Assembly: GCA_902778325.1 (NCBI GenBank)
Contig: CACYWZ010000006.1
Span: 16,624-80,623, forward strand
DNA length: 64,000 bases
Direction of reading: 5' to 3'
Source of the DNA: an uncultured Spirochaetaceae bacterium
GTDB taxonomy: Bacteria; Spirochaetota; Spirochaetia; Treponematales; Treponemataceae
Below the pieces are notes generated by a model, which was not told the origin of the DNA, ran no database searches, and was given only the letters and a program-made list of their open reading frames with translations. Shown one piece after another: positions 45,655 through 53,034 of the stretch (its first letter is position 1; every line of letters begins with the position of its first letter). Made by a program: the position numbers and the translations under genes.

Positions 45655-46995
45655 CTACAAATATCTTCCTGCCAGCTGCGCAATTTTGCCGACGAGTTTG
45701 TATGAGATTATTTTACACAAAAAATCAGTGAATTTTCCGTATTTACGATAAAACAAGTTGAATGTAAGATAAGCGGCTCTTTGCTCCTTGCAGTCGGGAA
45801 GCCGCTTCAAAATATTTTTGAGGCTGTAGACGTTGCGGTAAATCCAAAGATAGCCCTCGTACAATTCTTCTGCGCTCATATTTTTGGGCTTATAAACAAC
45901 GTGCGCCGTGTTATATTTTGAAAAATCCGTCGATGTGATTCTGTCCGCTTTTTTCAGTTCCTCGTAAACTTTCGTTCCGGGATATGGCGTGAGAATATGC
46001 GAGGTCACGGTTTCGATTTTGTTTTTTACAATCCAGTCCAGCGTCGTTTTGAATGTTTCCGTGCTGTCGCCGTCAAGCCCGAAGACAAAACTTCCGTGAA
46101 TCATAATTCCGCGCTTGTGGATTTCAGAAATCGCGTTCTCATAGTTTTTGATGTTGTTCTGAACTTTATGCACGTTTGAAATGGACGAAGGGTTTATGCT
46201 CTCAAATCCGATGAAAAGACTTTTGCAGCCAGCTTCTTTCATCAAATCCAAAAGCTCGCCGTCGTTCGCGACATTTATTGAAACAGCGGCATTCCACTTG
46301 ATTTTTAAGGGCTTCAGCTCTTCAAGGAATTTTCTTGTCCATGCAGGATTCCCGATAAAATTGTCATCGATGAACATTATGTGCCGCAAATTTATTTTCT
46401 TTATGTCTGCAAGAACATCATCAATATTTCGGTTTATGTATTTGTGATTTTTTGAGCTGTTATAGCAAAAATCACAACGAAAAGGACAGCCCCTGCTTGT
46501 ATGAACGATGTTCGTGTATAAATATTTGGATTTTTTTACAAAATCATAAGCTGGGGAAACTATTTCGTCCGCGCTGAAATTTTCTTTGCAACGGTAGATT
46601 TTCTTTAAGCTCTGCGTTTGCGCGTCTTTTATGATTTCTGGCCAAGTTCCTTCCGCATCCCCGATGCAGAGTGAATCAAACGCGTCTTGCGGAATAAAAT
46701 CCGGCGCGCTCGTTATCTGGATTCCTCCCGCAACGACAGGAATTCCCTTTTCCCTGAACTTCCTGCTGATTTCAATCGCGCGGTTCAGAACATCAACCGT
46801 AACCGAAATGCCGACCAAATCAGGCTTGTCGTCAAAATTGATTTTTTCGATATTTTCATTTTCAAGAACAACTTTGTGATTGTCTTTTAGAATACTGACG
46901 ATTGTAAGAAGCCCCAAAGGCGGTGCCATTCTGGCTTTTAAGCCCGTGTCCATCGGACGGCGCAGCATTTTGGGCTGGATGAGTTTTACGTACAT
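45655..46995 (-). CDS. B12-binding-domain radical SAM protein
   Basis: 446 residues. The N-terminal ~120 residues resemble a cobalamin-binding Rossmann domain (P-P-L-G-L-L-T-I then V-G-I-S-V-T and V-V-A-G-G-I). The radical SAM cluster motif is C170-x3-C174-x2-C177 (G-C-P-F-R-C-D-F-C-Y). The order matches the BchE/methyltransferase-like class B radical SAM enzymes, which methylate or rearrange unreactive carbons. The substrate is unknown. GGAGGAAAA precedes the ATG; it is the only clear enzyme in this block of small envelope proteins. Confidence 0.88.
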   Translation of the reverse strand: MYVKLIQPKMLRRPMDTGLKARMAPPLGLLTIVSILKDNHKVVLENENIEKINFDDKPDLVGISVTVDVLNRAIEISRKFREKGIPVVAGGIQITSAPDFIPQDAFDSLCIGDAEGTWPEIIKDAQTQSLKKIYRCKENFSADEIVSPAYDFVKKSKYLYTNIVHTSRGCPFRCDFCYNSSKNHKYINRNIDDVLADIKKINLRHIMFIDDNFIGNPAWTRKFLEELKPLKIKWNAAVSINVANDGELLDLMKEAGCKSLFIGFESINPSSISNVHKVQNNIKNYENAISEIHKRGIMIHGSFVFGLDGDSTETFKTTLDWIVKNKIETVTSHILTPYPGTKVYEELKKADRITSTDFSKYNTAHVVYKPKNMSAEELYEGYLWIYRNVYSLKNILKRLPDCKEQRAAYLTFNLFYRKYGKFTDFLCKIISYKLVGKIAQLAGRYL

Positions 46996-47016
46996 TTTTT
47001 CCTCCGTTTGTCATGC

Positions 47017-47096
47017 GTCATGCTGAACTTGTTTTCAGCATCTGTGTTTGCTGAGCGAAGCCGAAGCATGGATTTTGAAACGAGTTCGCCAATGAC
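47017..47096. repeat. dispersed ~80-bp palindromic element, copy 3
   Basis: GTCATGCTGAACTTG to CCAATGACA, same internal TGCTGAGCGAAG core. Lies upstream of the radical SAM gene. Confidence 0.78.
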
Positions 47097-47132
47097 AGGT
47101 GTTTTCAACAGGCTCAACCTCAATAAAAGCCG

Positions 47133-47358
47133 CCTTCCTTGCCGTAAGGATTCTGGCTTTTTTGAAATTTGGGCAATCCTTATTGTAAGGAACGATGACT
47201 TTTTGGAAAACCGCGAATCCTCAAAATAAGGAAAGCCGACTTTTGCAAGGGCGATTTTCCTCAAAATAAGGATTTCTGGCTTTCTGCAAATCTGCCTTTC
47301 CTTAAAATAAGGAACGCCGTTTTTGGAAATTGCCACTTTCCTTATGTTAAGGAAAGCC
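47133..47358. repeat. Array G: 40-41 bp tandem repeat, six copies
   Basis: Dyads start at 47137, 47178, 47219, 47259, 47300 and 47340. Each is a 5-6 bp stem, CCTTA...TAAGG, with a short loop (CCTTATTGTAAGG, CCTTAAAATAAGG, CCTTATGTTAAGG). Two units read CCTCAAAATAAGG, keeping pairing through a wobble in one RNA strand. The linker is GAAAGCC-type followed by T-rich or TTTGGAAA-type sequence. Together with two palindromic elements it fills 46996-47533, in which no gene is seen. Confidence 0.9.
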
Positions 47359-47446
47359 CTAATACACCCAGCCGATTTCTTCAAAAGTGCCATAATCAAA
47401 AAGCAGAACGTTGTGCAGAGCCGAAACATCGTGCTTTCCGCCGTTT

Positions 47447-47525
47447 GTCATGCTGAACCCGTTTCAGTATCTGCGGTTGCTGAGCGAAGTCAAAGCATAG
47501 ACCTTGAAACAAGTTCAGGGTGACG
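47447..47525. repeat. dispersed ~80-bp palindromic element, copy 4
   Basis: GTCATGCTGAACCCG to CAGGGTGACG. The arms match closely (GTTTCAGTATCTG with CTTGAAACAAGTTCAGGGTGAC). Confidence 0.78.
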
Positions 47526-47533
47526 GGTAGTTT

Positions 47534-48157
47534 TCAGTTTTTCTCCGTTTGCTCGCTCAAATAGCCAAAGCCCCTATAAAGCGCATCTGAAGTTTGCAAA
47601 AAATAGTGAAAATTTTGCGAATACTCGTTTGTGACGCAGAAAATACCGTTCGATTCGGTGTATGTGCCGTCAATATTATCGATTCTGCATTTTCCGTCGC
47701 TGAAAAATATAAACTTCGGCTTGTCAAATCGGCTTTCTTCCCACGCACTCGCAAGTTTCCGCGCTTTTAAGGCTGCCCGAACGAACACGACGGAATCATC
47801 GTACATAAACCACGATTTTTTTTCTGGGATATAGACAAGCACTCCGCACATTTCATCGCCGTCTACTTTTACGCGCCCAGTTTTTCCGTCGTAGACAAAA
47901 GCTTTGTCCTCGCCTTTTTTTCTGTGCATTATTCCAAAGGGATTTTCTTCGCTTTCCTTGCAAAATTCCACAGAGAATTTCTGATAAATTCCCGCAGATT
48001 CCGAAGTGAACACGAACCGCTCTTCCGTGCACGGGCCTCTGTTCATCACAAGAACCGTTCCCGCGCTGATTTTTTCCTTGATTTCGAAATCTTCCTTTCC
48101 GAATGCGGCTAGAGTCAGCGAAATTTGTAATGTTAAAATCAAAATCAATTTTTTCAT
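47534..48157 (-). CDS. secreted protein of unknown function
   Basis: 207 residues from the ATG at 48157 (GGAGGAAAA upstream). Signal peptide M-K-K-L-I-L-I-L with cleavage near A-A-F-G-K. The mature part is beta-rich with five cysteines but no recognised motif. The signal peptide is nearly the same as that of the lipoprotein at 43507, and both start sites and flanking palindromic elements match, so the two loci may have arisen by duplication and divergence. Confidence 0.6.
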   Translation of the reverse strand: MKKLILILTLQISLTLAAFGKEDFEIKEKISAGTVLVMNRGPCTEERFVFTSESAGIYQKFSVEFCKESEENPFGIMHRKKGEDKAFVYDGKTGRVKVDGDEMCGVLVYIPEKKSWFMYDDSVVFVRAALKARKLASAWEESRFDKPKFIFFSDGKCRIDNIDGTYTESNGIFCVTNEYSQNFHYFLQTSDALYRGFGYLSEQTEKN

Positions 48158-48170
48158 TTTTCCTCCATTT

Positions 48171-48248
48171 GTCATGCTGAACTTGTTTCAGCATCTGCAG
48201 TTGCTGAGCGAAGTCGAAGCATAGACCCTGAAACAAGTTCAGGGTGAC
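48171..48248. repeat. dispersed ~80-bp palindromic element, copy 5
   Basis: GTCATGCTGAACTTGTTTCA to CAGGGTGAC. This is the most symmetrical copy: the outer ~25 bases of each end are inverted copies with three or four mismatches. Confidence 0.82.
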
Positions 48249-48320
48249 AATTCTAGGATATTGCAGTTTCACCATTCGTGCATTTCACGTTTTTGACTGG
48301 CGCTCCTTCGTTCCAAAAAT

Positions 48321-48701
48321 CTATTTTGTGTGAATGTAGCCCATGACCGCGCCGTCTTTTTTGCGGATTTTGATGTGAGCCACGCCGCCTTCATATCCTT
48401 TGGGCAAACTGCCGTTGACATACCAAAAGCCTTCGTGCTCGATTGCAGTGTACGGCTTTTGTTTCTCGATTTTGTCTTTGCCATAAACAGCAGACCAAAT
48501 TGCAACGGCGATTTGAATTGCAGTCTCGCTGTCGTTCACAAAATCCTTGTTGTCGCTCGTGTAAAAATCCAACTGCATAAAATCATCGTGCTCAAAAATC
48601 GGCGGGACAATCTTTTTGGACTGATTTGGCTCGTCAGCAAAAACGCTTGCAATCGAGAAAAGCGCAAGAAAAAACAACACTGTTTTTCTAAAAAAAATCA
48701 T
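48321..48701 (-). CDS. secreted NTF2-fold immunity-like protein
   Basis: 126 residues from the ATG at 48701 (GGAGG 11 bases upstream). Signal peptide ends near V-F-A-D. The mature domain has D-S-E-T-A-I-Q-I-A-V-A-I-W-x-x-x-Y-G, then H-E-G-F-W-Y-V-N-G-S-L-P and G-G-V-A-H-I-K-I-R-K-K-D-G, the pattern of NTF2-fold immunity proteins found in polymorphic toxin loci. No toxin gene is adjacent. The start overlaps the stop of the upstream gene by 4 bp. Confidence 0.7.
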   Translation of the reverse strand: MIFFRKTVLFFLALFSIASVFADEPNQSKKIVPPIFEHDDFMQLDFYTSDNKDFVNDSETAIQIAVAIWSAVYGKDKIEKQKPYTAIEHEGFWYVNGSLPKGYEGGVAHIKIRKKDGAVMGYIHTK

Positions 48702-49351
48702 TTGAATAAATCCTCCGTATGAAATTTGCATCTAAAATAATTGTCTTGGATTTTGAGAACGCTGTCCAACGAATTGGCGAACGACTGGTCAAAATCCTCG
48801 TTGCGCCCTGTTGATTGTGATTGAGAGCGCGATTGTTTGAAAAGCAAATCCAGATTGTTGTTTTTGTCGTAGACGATTACGCTGTAATAGCCCGCAGAAG
48901 TCCAGACAATCCCCGAATATTTCCCAAACTCACTGATTTTCTCAGACTTTTTGCCGTTGAAAACATAGTCGTCGAGTTCGGTTTTGTACGCGCCAAACTC
49001 AAACAGAAGCGAAATCCGCTCGGACAAGTCGATTTTCAGCATGCCGAACGAAAGCAGCGCGGAAAGCAAAATCGGGAGAAAACAGCGGATTTCTTTTAGC
49101 GACTTGCGTTTTATGCAATCAAAAACGACAAGCCAGAAATTGACAAGAATGATGAGTGCCGAAAGCAAGTAATACAGCAATAAAAGATAAACGCTTTCCC
49201 GCGAAATCTGAAAGGAAAATATCGTTAAGCCAAGCAAAAGGGCGTTTGTGCCAAACAGCACGATTTTGAAATACAGCTGCTCCGCCCTGCCTTTCAGCAA
49301 AAAATATGGAAGAAAAATCGCAAATACCGCGAAAAAAAGAAAAAGCAACAT
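48698..49351 (-). CDS. membrane protein with C-terminal soluble domain, unknown
   Basis: 217 residues. Four hydrophobic helices in the first ~110 residues (~1-18, ~28-48, ~53-75, ~88-107), then a soluble ~100-residue C-terminal domain with V-W-T-S-A-G-Y-Y-S-V-I-V-Y-D and S-F-A-N-S-L-D-S-V-L landmarks. I do not recognise the family. Coupled to the NTF2-fold gene, so the two may act together. Confidence 0.6.
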   Translation of the reverse strand: MLLFLFFAVFAIFLPYFLLKGRAEQLYFKIVLFGTNALLLGLTIFSFQISRESVYLLLLYYLLSALIILVNFWLVVFDCIKRKSLKEIRCFLPILLSALLSFGMLKIDLSERISLLFEFGAYKTELDDYVFNGKKSEKISEFGKYSGIVWTSAGYYSVIVYDKNNNLDLLFKQSRSQSQSTGRNEDFDQSFANSLDSVLKIQDNYFRCKFHTEDLFK

Positions 49352-49368
49352 AATTTTGCCTCCGAGTT

Positions 49369-50574
49369 TTACCAGCCGATTTTGATTTTGTAAACGCGCT
49401 TTGTTTTTACGCTGCCGTCTTTCCTCTTTGTGCAGAACGTCGGATAAAAATACCGCTCTGTGCCATTACAATCTTTGAATTTTATTCGGTTGCCTTCATG
49501 GTCAAAAGCAAACTCAAAATCAGTTTGAAGCACCCCGTCATCGCCCAAAACTTTGCGGATTTCACGGCGTTTTTTCTCTGGCTCGTCCTCAAAATATTCA
49601 ACTTCATAAATCTCAGTGTCACAAAACCGTTTTGCAAGCATTCCGTTTTCGTTGTACTCAAAATGCCAGACTTTGCCGTCATAATCAGTTTTGCGAATCA
49701 ACTTTCCGTTTTCGTCGTATTCAGAACGGAAAATCATTCCGTCAGGCTCAGTTTGCTTTATCACATTGCCGTTTTCGTCATACTCAAAAAGCGTTTCTTT
49801 GTCGTCATAAACTCTTTTGATTTCCTGCCCTTTTTCGTCGTAGAAATAATATTTATAAGTTTTGCTCCAATCATTCCAAGTCATAACAAGCTGATTTTTT
49901 TCGTTGTATTTGAACATCGCTCCAGTTTTTTCGCTTTCGCCGTTCTCGGAAACTCGTTTCTCAAAGATTTTGTTGCCGTTTTCGTCATACTCAAAAACAG
50001 TTATTGGATAGTCTTTTTCCCAAGTCCGAATTTCTTTGAAAAGCCTGCCGTTCTGGTATTCGTAAAGCGTTTTTAAGCCACTGCTTTGAGAACTGATTAA
50101 ATTGCCCTGCACGTCGTATTTTGTGATTTTCACATCGCGGATAATATTCTCGATTTTGAGCGCAACATGAACCGCTCCCACAGCCAAGAGCGCAAGCAGA
50201 ACGCGAATGACGTGCTTTTTGGTGATTTTTGCTCTGTGTTTGATAAGCACAAAAACAGCATAAACACCAAAATACAAAAACAACAGAATAAAATTGCTTC
50301 GACTTTTGGCAATAGAAATCACAATACAGGTCAAAAGGTTTGCAACGCTGGAGATAAACATATAATCCTCCGAAGCCGCAACACCAAGCAGGTACAACAC
50401 GCCGTACACGAGCGGAGGCAGCAGAGCAAAGCCCGCAAGTGCCAGAAATGCAGCAAACGCGATTTTGTTGTTCTCAATATGGCTGATGTCAAAGCCTGTC
50501 AAATTGATAATCACAACAAAAATCAATCCAATAATGTTCAAAATAAATGCTGTTTTAGCAATCTTGTTTTTCAT
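49369..50574 (-). CDS. polytopic membrane protein with YD/RHS-like repeats
   Basis: 401 residues. About five TM helices in residues ~8-145. The remaining ~250 residues are YD-like repeats of ~20 residues (F-E-Y-D-E-N-G-N, Y-Y-F-Y-D-E-K-G-Q, S-E-Y-D-E-N-G-K, F-E-Y-N-E-N-G-M). These repeats are usual in RHS/Tc toxins and wall proteins as beta-strand shells, but here they are short and membrane-anchored with no toxin tip. Located in a run of immunity-like genes. No good ribosome binding site is visible. Confidence 0.65.
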   Translation of the reverse strand: MKNKIAKTAFILNIIGLIFVVIINLTGFDISHIENNKIAFAAFLALAGFALLPPLVYGVLYLLGVAASEDYMFISSVANLLTCIVISIAKSRSNFILLFLYFGVYAVFVLIKHRAKITKKHVIRVLLALLAVGAVHVALKIENIIRDVKITKYDVQGNLISSQSSGLKTLYEYQNGRLFKEIRTWEKDYPITVFEYDENGNKIFEKRVSENGESEKTGAMFKYNEKNQLVMTWNDWSKTYKYYFYDEKGQEIKRVYDDKETLFEYDENGNVIKQTEPDGMIFRSEYDENGKLIRKTDYDGKVWHFEYNENGMLAKRFCDTEIYEVEYFEDEPEKKRREIRKVLGDDGVLQTDFEFAFDHEGNRIKFKDCNGTERYFYPTFCTKRKDGSVKTKRVYKIKIGW

Positions 50575-50665
50575 GCTTTTATAATATCTTTTTTCATTAA
50601 TAAGTTTCTACACAAAAATATAAAGTCTTTTTCAAAACTTATGCAAAACGTAATAACAAGAAAAT

Positions 50666-50734
50666 AGATTGTATAAAACATGATTTTGCTTGCTTTTTAT
50701 ACAATCTATTGTTATCTTAATTGTATACAATCTA
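50666..50734 (+). promoter_or_regulatory. inverted and direct repeat before trxA, candidate operator
   Basis: AGATTGTATAAAA (50666-50678) is perfectly inverted by TTTTATACAATCT (50695-50707). The right arm recurs as a direct repeat: TATACAATCTA at 50698-50708 and again at 50724-50734, 26 bases apart, the latter inside the palindrome TTGTATACAA. The cluster lies 24-90 bases before the trxA start and also upstream of the divergent YD-repeat gene. A redox-responsive regulator site is a guess. Confidence 0.6.
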
Positions 50735-50757
50735 ATTTCAATTCACGGAGGAATAAG

Positions 50758-51066
50758 ATGAGTATTCAATTGACAGAACAGAACTTCCAGAGCGAAGTTC
50801 TTGAATCAGATAAGCCAGTTTTGGTAGATTTCTGGGCGCCTTGGTGTGGTCCTTGCAAAATGATGGGACCTGTCATCGAAGACCTCGCTAACGAAATGGG
50901 CGATAGTGTAAAAATCGGCAAGGTCAACGTTGATGATGAGGAAGAACTTGCACAAAAATACGGCATTATGAACATTCCGTGTTTTATCGTCTTCAAAGGC
51001 GGTCAGGCTGTGAACCAGAAAGTCGGCGGCTGCTCAAAAGAAGCACTGAAAGAACTTTTTGCATAA
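50758..51066 (+). CDS. trxA: thioredoxin
   Basis: 102 residues from the ATG at 50758 (GGAGG upstream). Classical thioredoxin: F-W-A-P-W-C30-G-P-C33-K active site, F-K-G-G near 83 and V-G-G near 92. The cis-proline loop reads N-I-P-C, with a third cysteine where thioredoxins usually have Thr; this is worth noting because that residue contacts substrates. It reduces protein disulfides in the cytoplasm. Confidence 0.96.
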   Translation: MSIQLTEQNFQSEVLESDKPVLVDFWAPWCGPCKMMGPVIEDLANEMGDSVKIGKVNVDDEEELAQKYGIMNIPCFIVFKGGQAVNQKVGGCSKEALKELFA

Positions 51067-51139
51067 GAGGTTTTATAAGATATTTTGGCGCATTGCACAT
51101 CCTCCCACCCGTGCGATGCGCTTTTTTTCGCCCCAAACG

Positions 51140-51982
51140 CTAAATCCCGACAGAAATCGCGCTATGAGGGCAAATCGCCTTGCACTCGCCACAGCGAATA
51201 CAGTCGGCGCTATTAGGATTGCGCCAAACAGGAATATCGAGTTTGCAAGTCTTTTGACACGCACCGCATTTCGTGCATTTTTCCTCATCGACTTTGAAAC
51301 GATAAAACGAAATCTTGTTAAAAACGCCGTAAATAGCACCAAGCGGACACACATACCGGCAAAAGGGGCGATAAATCACGACAGACAAAAGCAATGTCAG
51401 CGCCAAAATCACAATCTTCCAGCGAAAAATGAACCCTGCTGCGCCTCTCATAGCGCTGTTGAGCAGCACGAGCGGAATTCCGCCCTCAAGTGTGCCAGCA
51501 GGACAAATCCACTTGCAAAACCACGGCTCCCCCAAGCCCGTGATGTCCACAACAAAAAGCGGCAAAAGAATGACGAAAACTCCAAGAATGAAAAAACGCA
51601 AATACCGCAAAGCGCCATCTTTCGGAAGCCGTCGAATTTTTTTTGCAAACGGGATTTTGAAAAGCAAATCTTGCAAAAGACCGAACGGGCACAAAAAGCC
51701 ACAAACAGCACGCCCAAGAAACACGCCAAAAACTGTCAAAAGCCCGATTACATAAAGCGATATTTTGTAATCGCGGCTCGACAAAACTGCTTGCAATGAG
51801 CCAATCGGACACGAAAAAACAGCGGCAGGACAAGAATAGCAATTAAGACCAGGCGCACAGATATATTTTGTCGCTCCCTCGAAAATCTCTTTTCGCGAAA
51901 AGCCTAAAACATATCCGTTCGATAGCGCACAAAAAGCGGCTTGGACAAAAAGCCGCAACTTGTTTTGAGATTTTCCTCGCAT
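51140..51982 (-). CDS. NapH/NosR-like membrane polyferredoxin
   Basis: 280 residues from the ATG at 51982 (start overlapping the upstream stop as TGATG; an ATG six codons earlier is possible). About five TM helices. Three membrane-edge motifs of the C-x3-C-P type (C-G-F-L-C-P, C-K-W-I-C-P, C-R-Y-V-C-P) plus an early C-x-x-C-P and two C-terminal 4Fe-4S clusters (C-T-K-C-G-A-C-x3-C and C-I-R-C-G-E-C-x3-C-P). It would carry electrons from quinol or ferredoxin across the membrane, here probably to the neighbouring thioredoxin-like protein. Confidence 0.85.
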   Translation of the reverse strand: MRGKSQNKLRLFVQAAFCALSNGYVLGFSRKEIFEGATKYICAPGLNCYSCPAAVFSCPIGSLQAVLSSRDYKISLYVIGLLTVFGVFLGRAVCGFLCPFGLLQDLLFKIPFAKKIRRLPKDGALRYLRFFILGVFVILLPLFVVDITGLGEPWFCKWICPAGTLEGGIPLVLLNSAMRGAAGFIFRWKIVILALTLLLSVVIYRPFCRYVCPLGAIYGVFNKISFYRFKVDEEKCTKCGACQKTCKLDIPVWRNPNSADCIRCGECKAICPHSAISVGI

Positions 51983-52131
51983 CAGCCAATCCCGATACAT
52001 TCAAGACAGATTCTTGTCGCTTTCAGAAACACCGTTTCGGCTTCCCCTCTCAGAACGCCTGCGACAACAAAGAAAAGTGCAAAAACTAAGAAGACAAAAG
52101 GAAGAATGAGGCGTTTTTTTGATGAAATCAT
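51982..52131 (-). CDS. CD1871A-like small CXXC membrane protein
   Basis: 49 residues from the ATG at 52131 (ATGA overlap with the TlpA-like stop). One TM helix (~8-26), then [10 protein letters not shown] and the C-terminal I-C-L-E-C-I-G-I-G. This peptide, with a C-x-x-C just before the end, is the CD1871A-type partner found with the same two neighbours. It could pass electrons from the polyferredoxin to the periplasmic thioredoxin. The gene is easily missed because of its size. Confidence 0.75.
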   Translation of the reverse strand: MISSKKRLILPFVFLVFALFFVVAGVLRGEAETVFLKATRICLECIGIG

Positions 52132-52646
52132 TTTGTTTTTGAAGCCAAAATAGACTGAATGAGCTTTTGCCATTCTTTTTCGTCGCGCGCACCAATCACT
52201 GAATGAATGACCTTTCCTGTGCTGTCAACAAAAAACGTCGTCGGAACAGCCTGAACGTTTTTGAGCACCGACGAAATCATTTTCTGAGACGGAACGATAT
52301 GCTTGTAATCCGCGCCCGTCTGTGAAACGATTTTTTCAGCATTTGCCTTTTGTCGAACATTGACGTTTCCCTTTCTGTCGGTAACATCAATAACAACGCC
52401 GACCACTTCAACACCACTATTCTTGTGTGATTCGCTTATTCTTGCCAAGTCAGGCATTTCACGGATACAAGGCCCGCAAAAAGTGCCCCAAACATTAATC
52501 ATCGTGATTTTGTTTTTAGAAAAAAGCTCTGAGCCGACGTTGTTTCCCGAAAAATCCTCGCCCGAAAACTCAATGACAGAGCCGACGCTTTGTGAAAAAA
52601 CAGCCGTCGCGCACAAAAAAACAATGATTGAAAAAATCTTTTTCAT
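52128..52646 (-). CDS. TlpA/ResA-like periplasmic thiol-disulfide protein
   Basis: 172 residues from the ATG at 52646 (GGGAGGG upstream). Signal peptide to about F-S-Q (residue 19). Thioredoxin fold with V-W-G-T-F-C57-G-P-C60, the E-M-P following, the TlpA-type insertion (V-D-V-T-D-R-K), and cis-Pro V-P-T-T-F-F-V-D. It is a reductase or reductant carrier in the periplasm. With the CXXC peptide and polyferredoxin it forms a three-gene redox module on one transcript. Confidence 0.88.
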   Translation of the reverse strand: MKKIFSIIVFLCATAVFSQSVGSVIEFSGEDFSGNNVGSELFSKNKITMINVWGTFCGPCIREMPDLARISESHKNSGVEVVGVVIDVTDRKGNVNVRQKANAEKIVSQTGADYKHIVPSQKMISSVLKNVQAVPTTFFVDSTGKVIHSVIGARDEKEWQKLIQSILASKTK

Positions 52647-52749
52647 AAAATCCCTCCCAAAAATCAAACGAATCTTATCATATTTTCGATTTTTATTCTG
52701 TTATTTCTAAGGAACTTTTTGTAATTTCCGCTCAGAATGACACCTAGAA

Positions 52750-52966
52750 AAAAAGTTGAGTTTAGTCGGATTTTTGAAAAGGAAGCGATTTATTGAATAA
52801 GTCTTTAAGGATTTCTCGCGAGGAAGTAAAGTATTGAATGAGTCTGAAAGGAATTTGCAAAAGGAAGTGAATTATTGAATGAGTATTGAAGAAAATCACT
52901 CAGGGAAGCAAACTCAACTTGAATTTTATCTCCCCGAGCAAAAAGGAAGCAAACTCAACTTTTTTA
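52750..52966. repeat. Array H: 41-bp periodic repeat, five copies
   Basis: GGAAG starts at 52781, 52822, 52863, 52904 and 52945, exactly 41 bp apart. Copies 1-3 continue GTGAATTATTGAATGAGT or variants (copy 1 has the dyad TTATT-g-AATAA). Copies 4-5 continue CAAACTCAACTT. The outer left flank (from 52752) has AAGTTGAGTTT, the inverse of AAACTCAACTT. It fills the region upstream of the divergent receptor gene (53035). Apart from this array, 52647-53034 holds no gene. Confidence 0.8.
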
Positions 52967-53034
52967 TTGCCTTTTCTATATTGAACAATACGGTAAATAG
53001 AAGCATAATAGGAAAAATAAGGGGAAAGAATTCG

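Noticed and set aside
46986-47429. A minus-strand open frame over array G and a palindromic element
   Set aside because: Composed of repeat sequence, with no recognisable domain.
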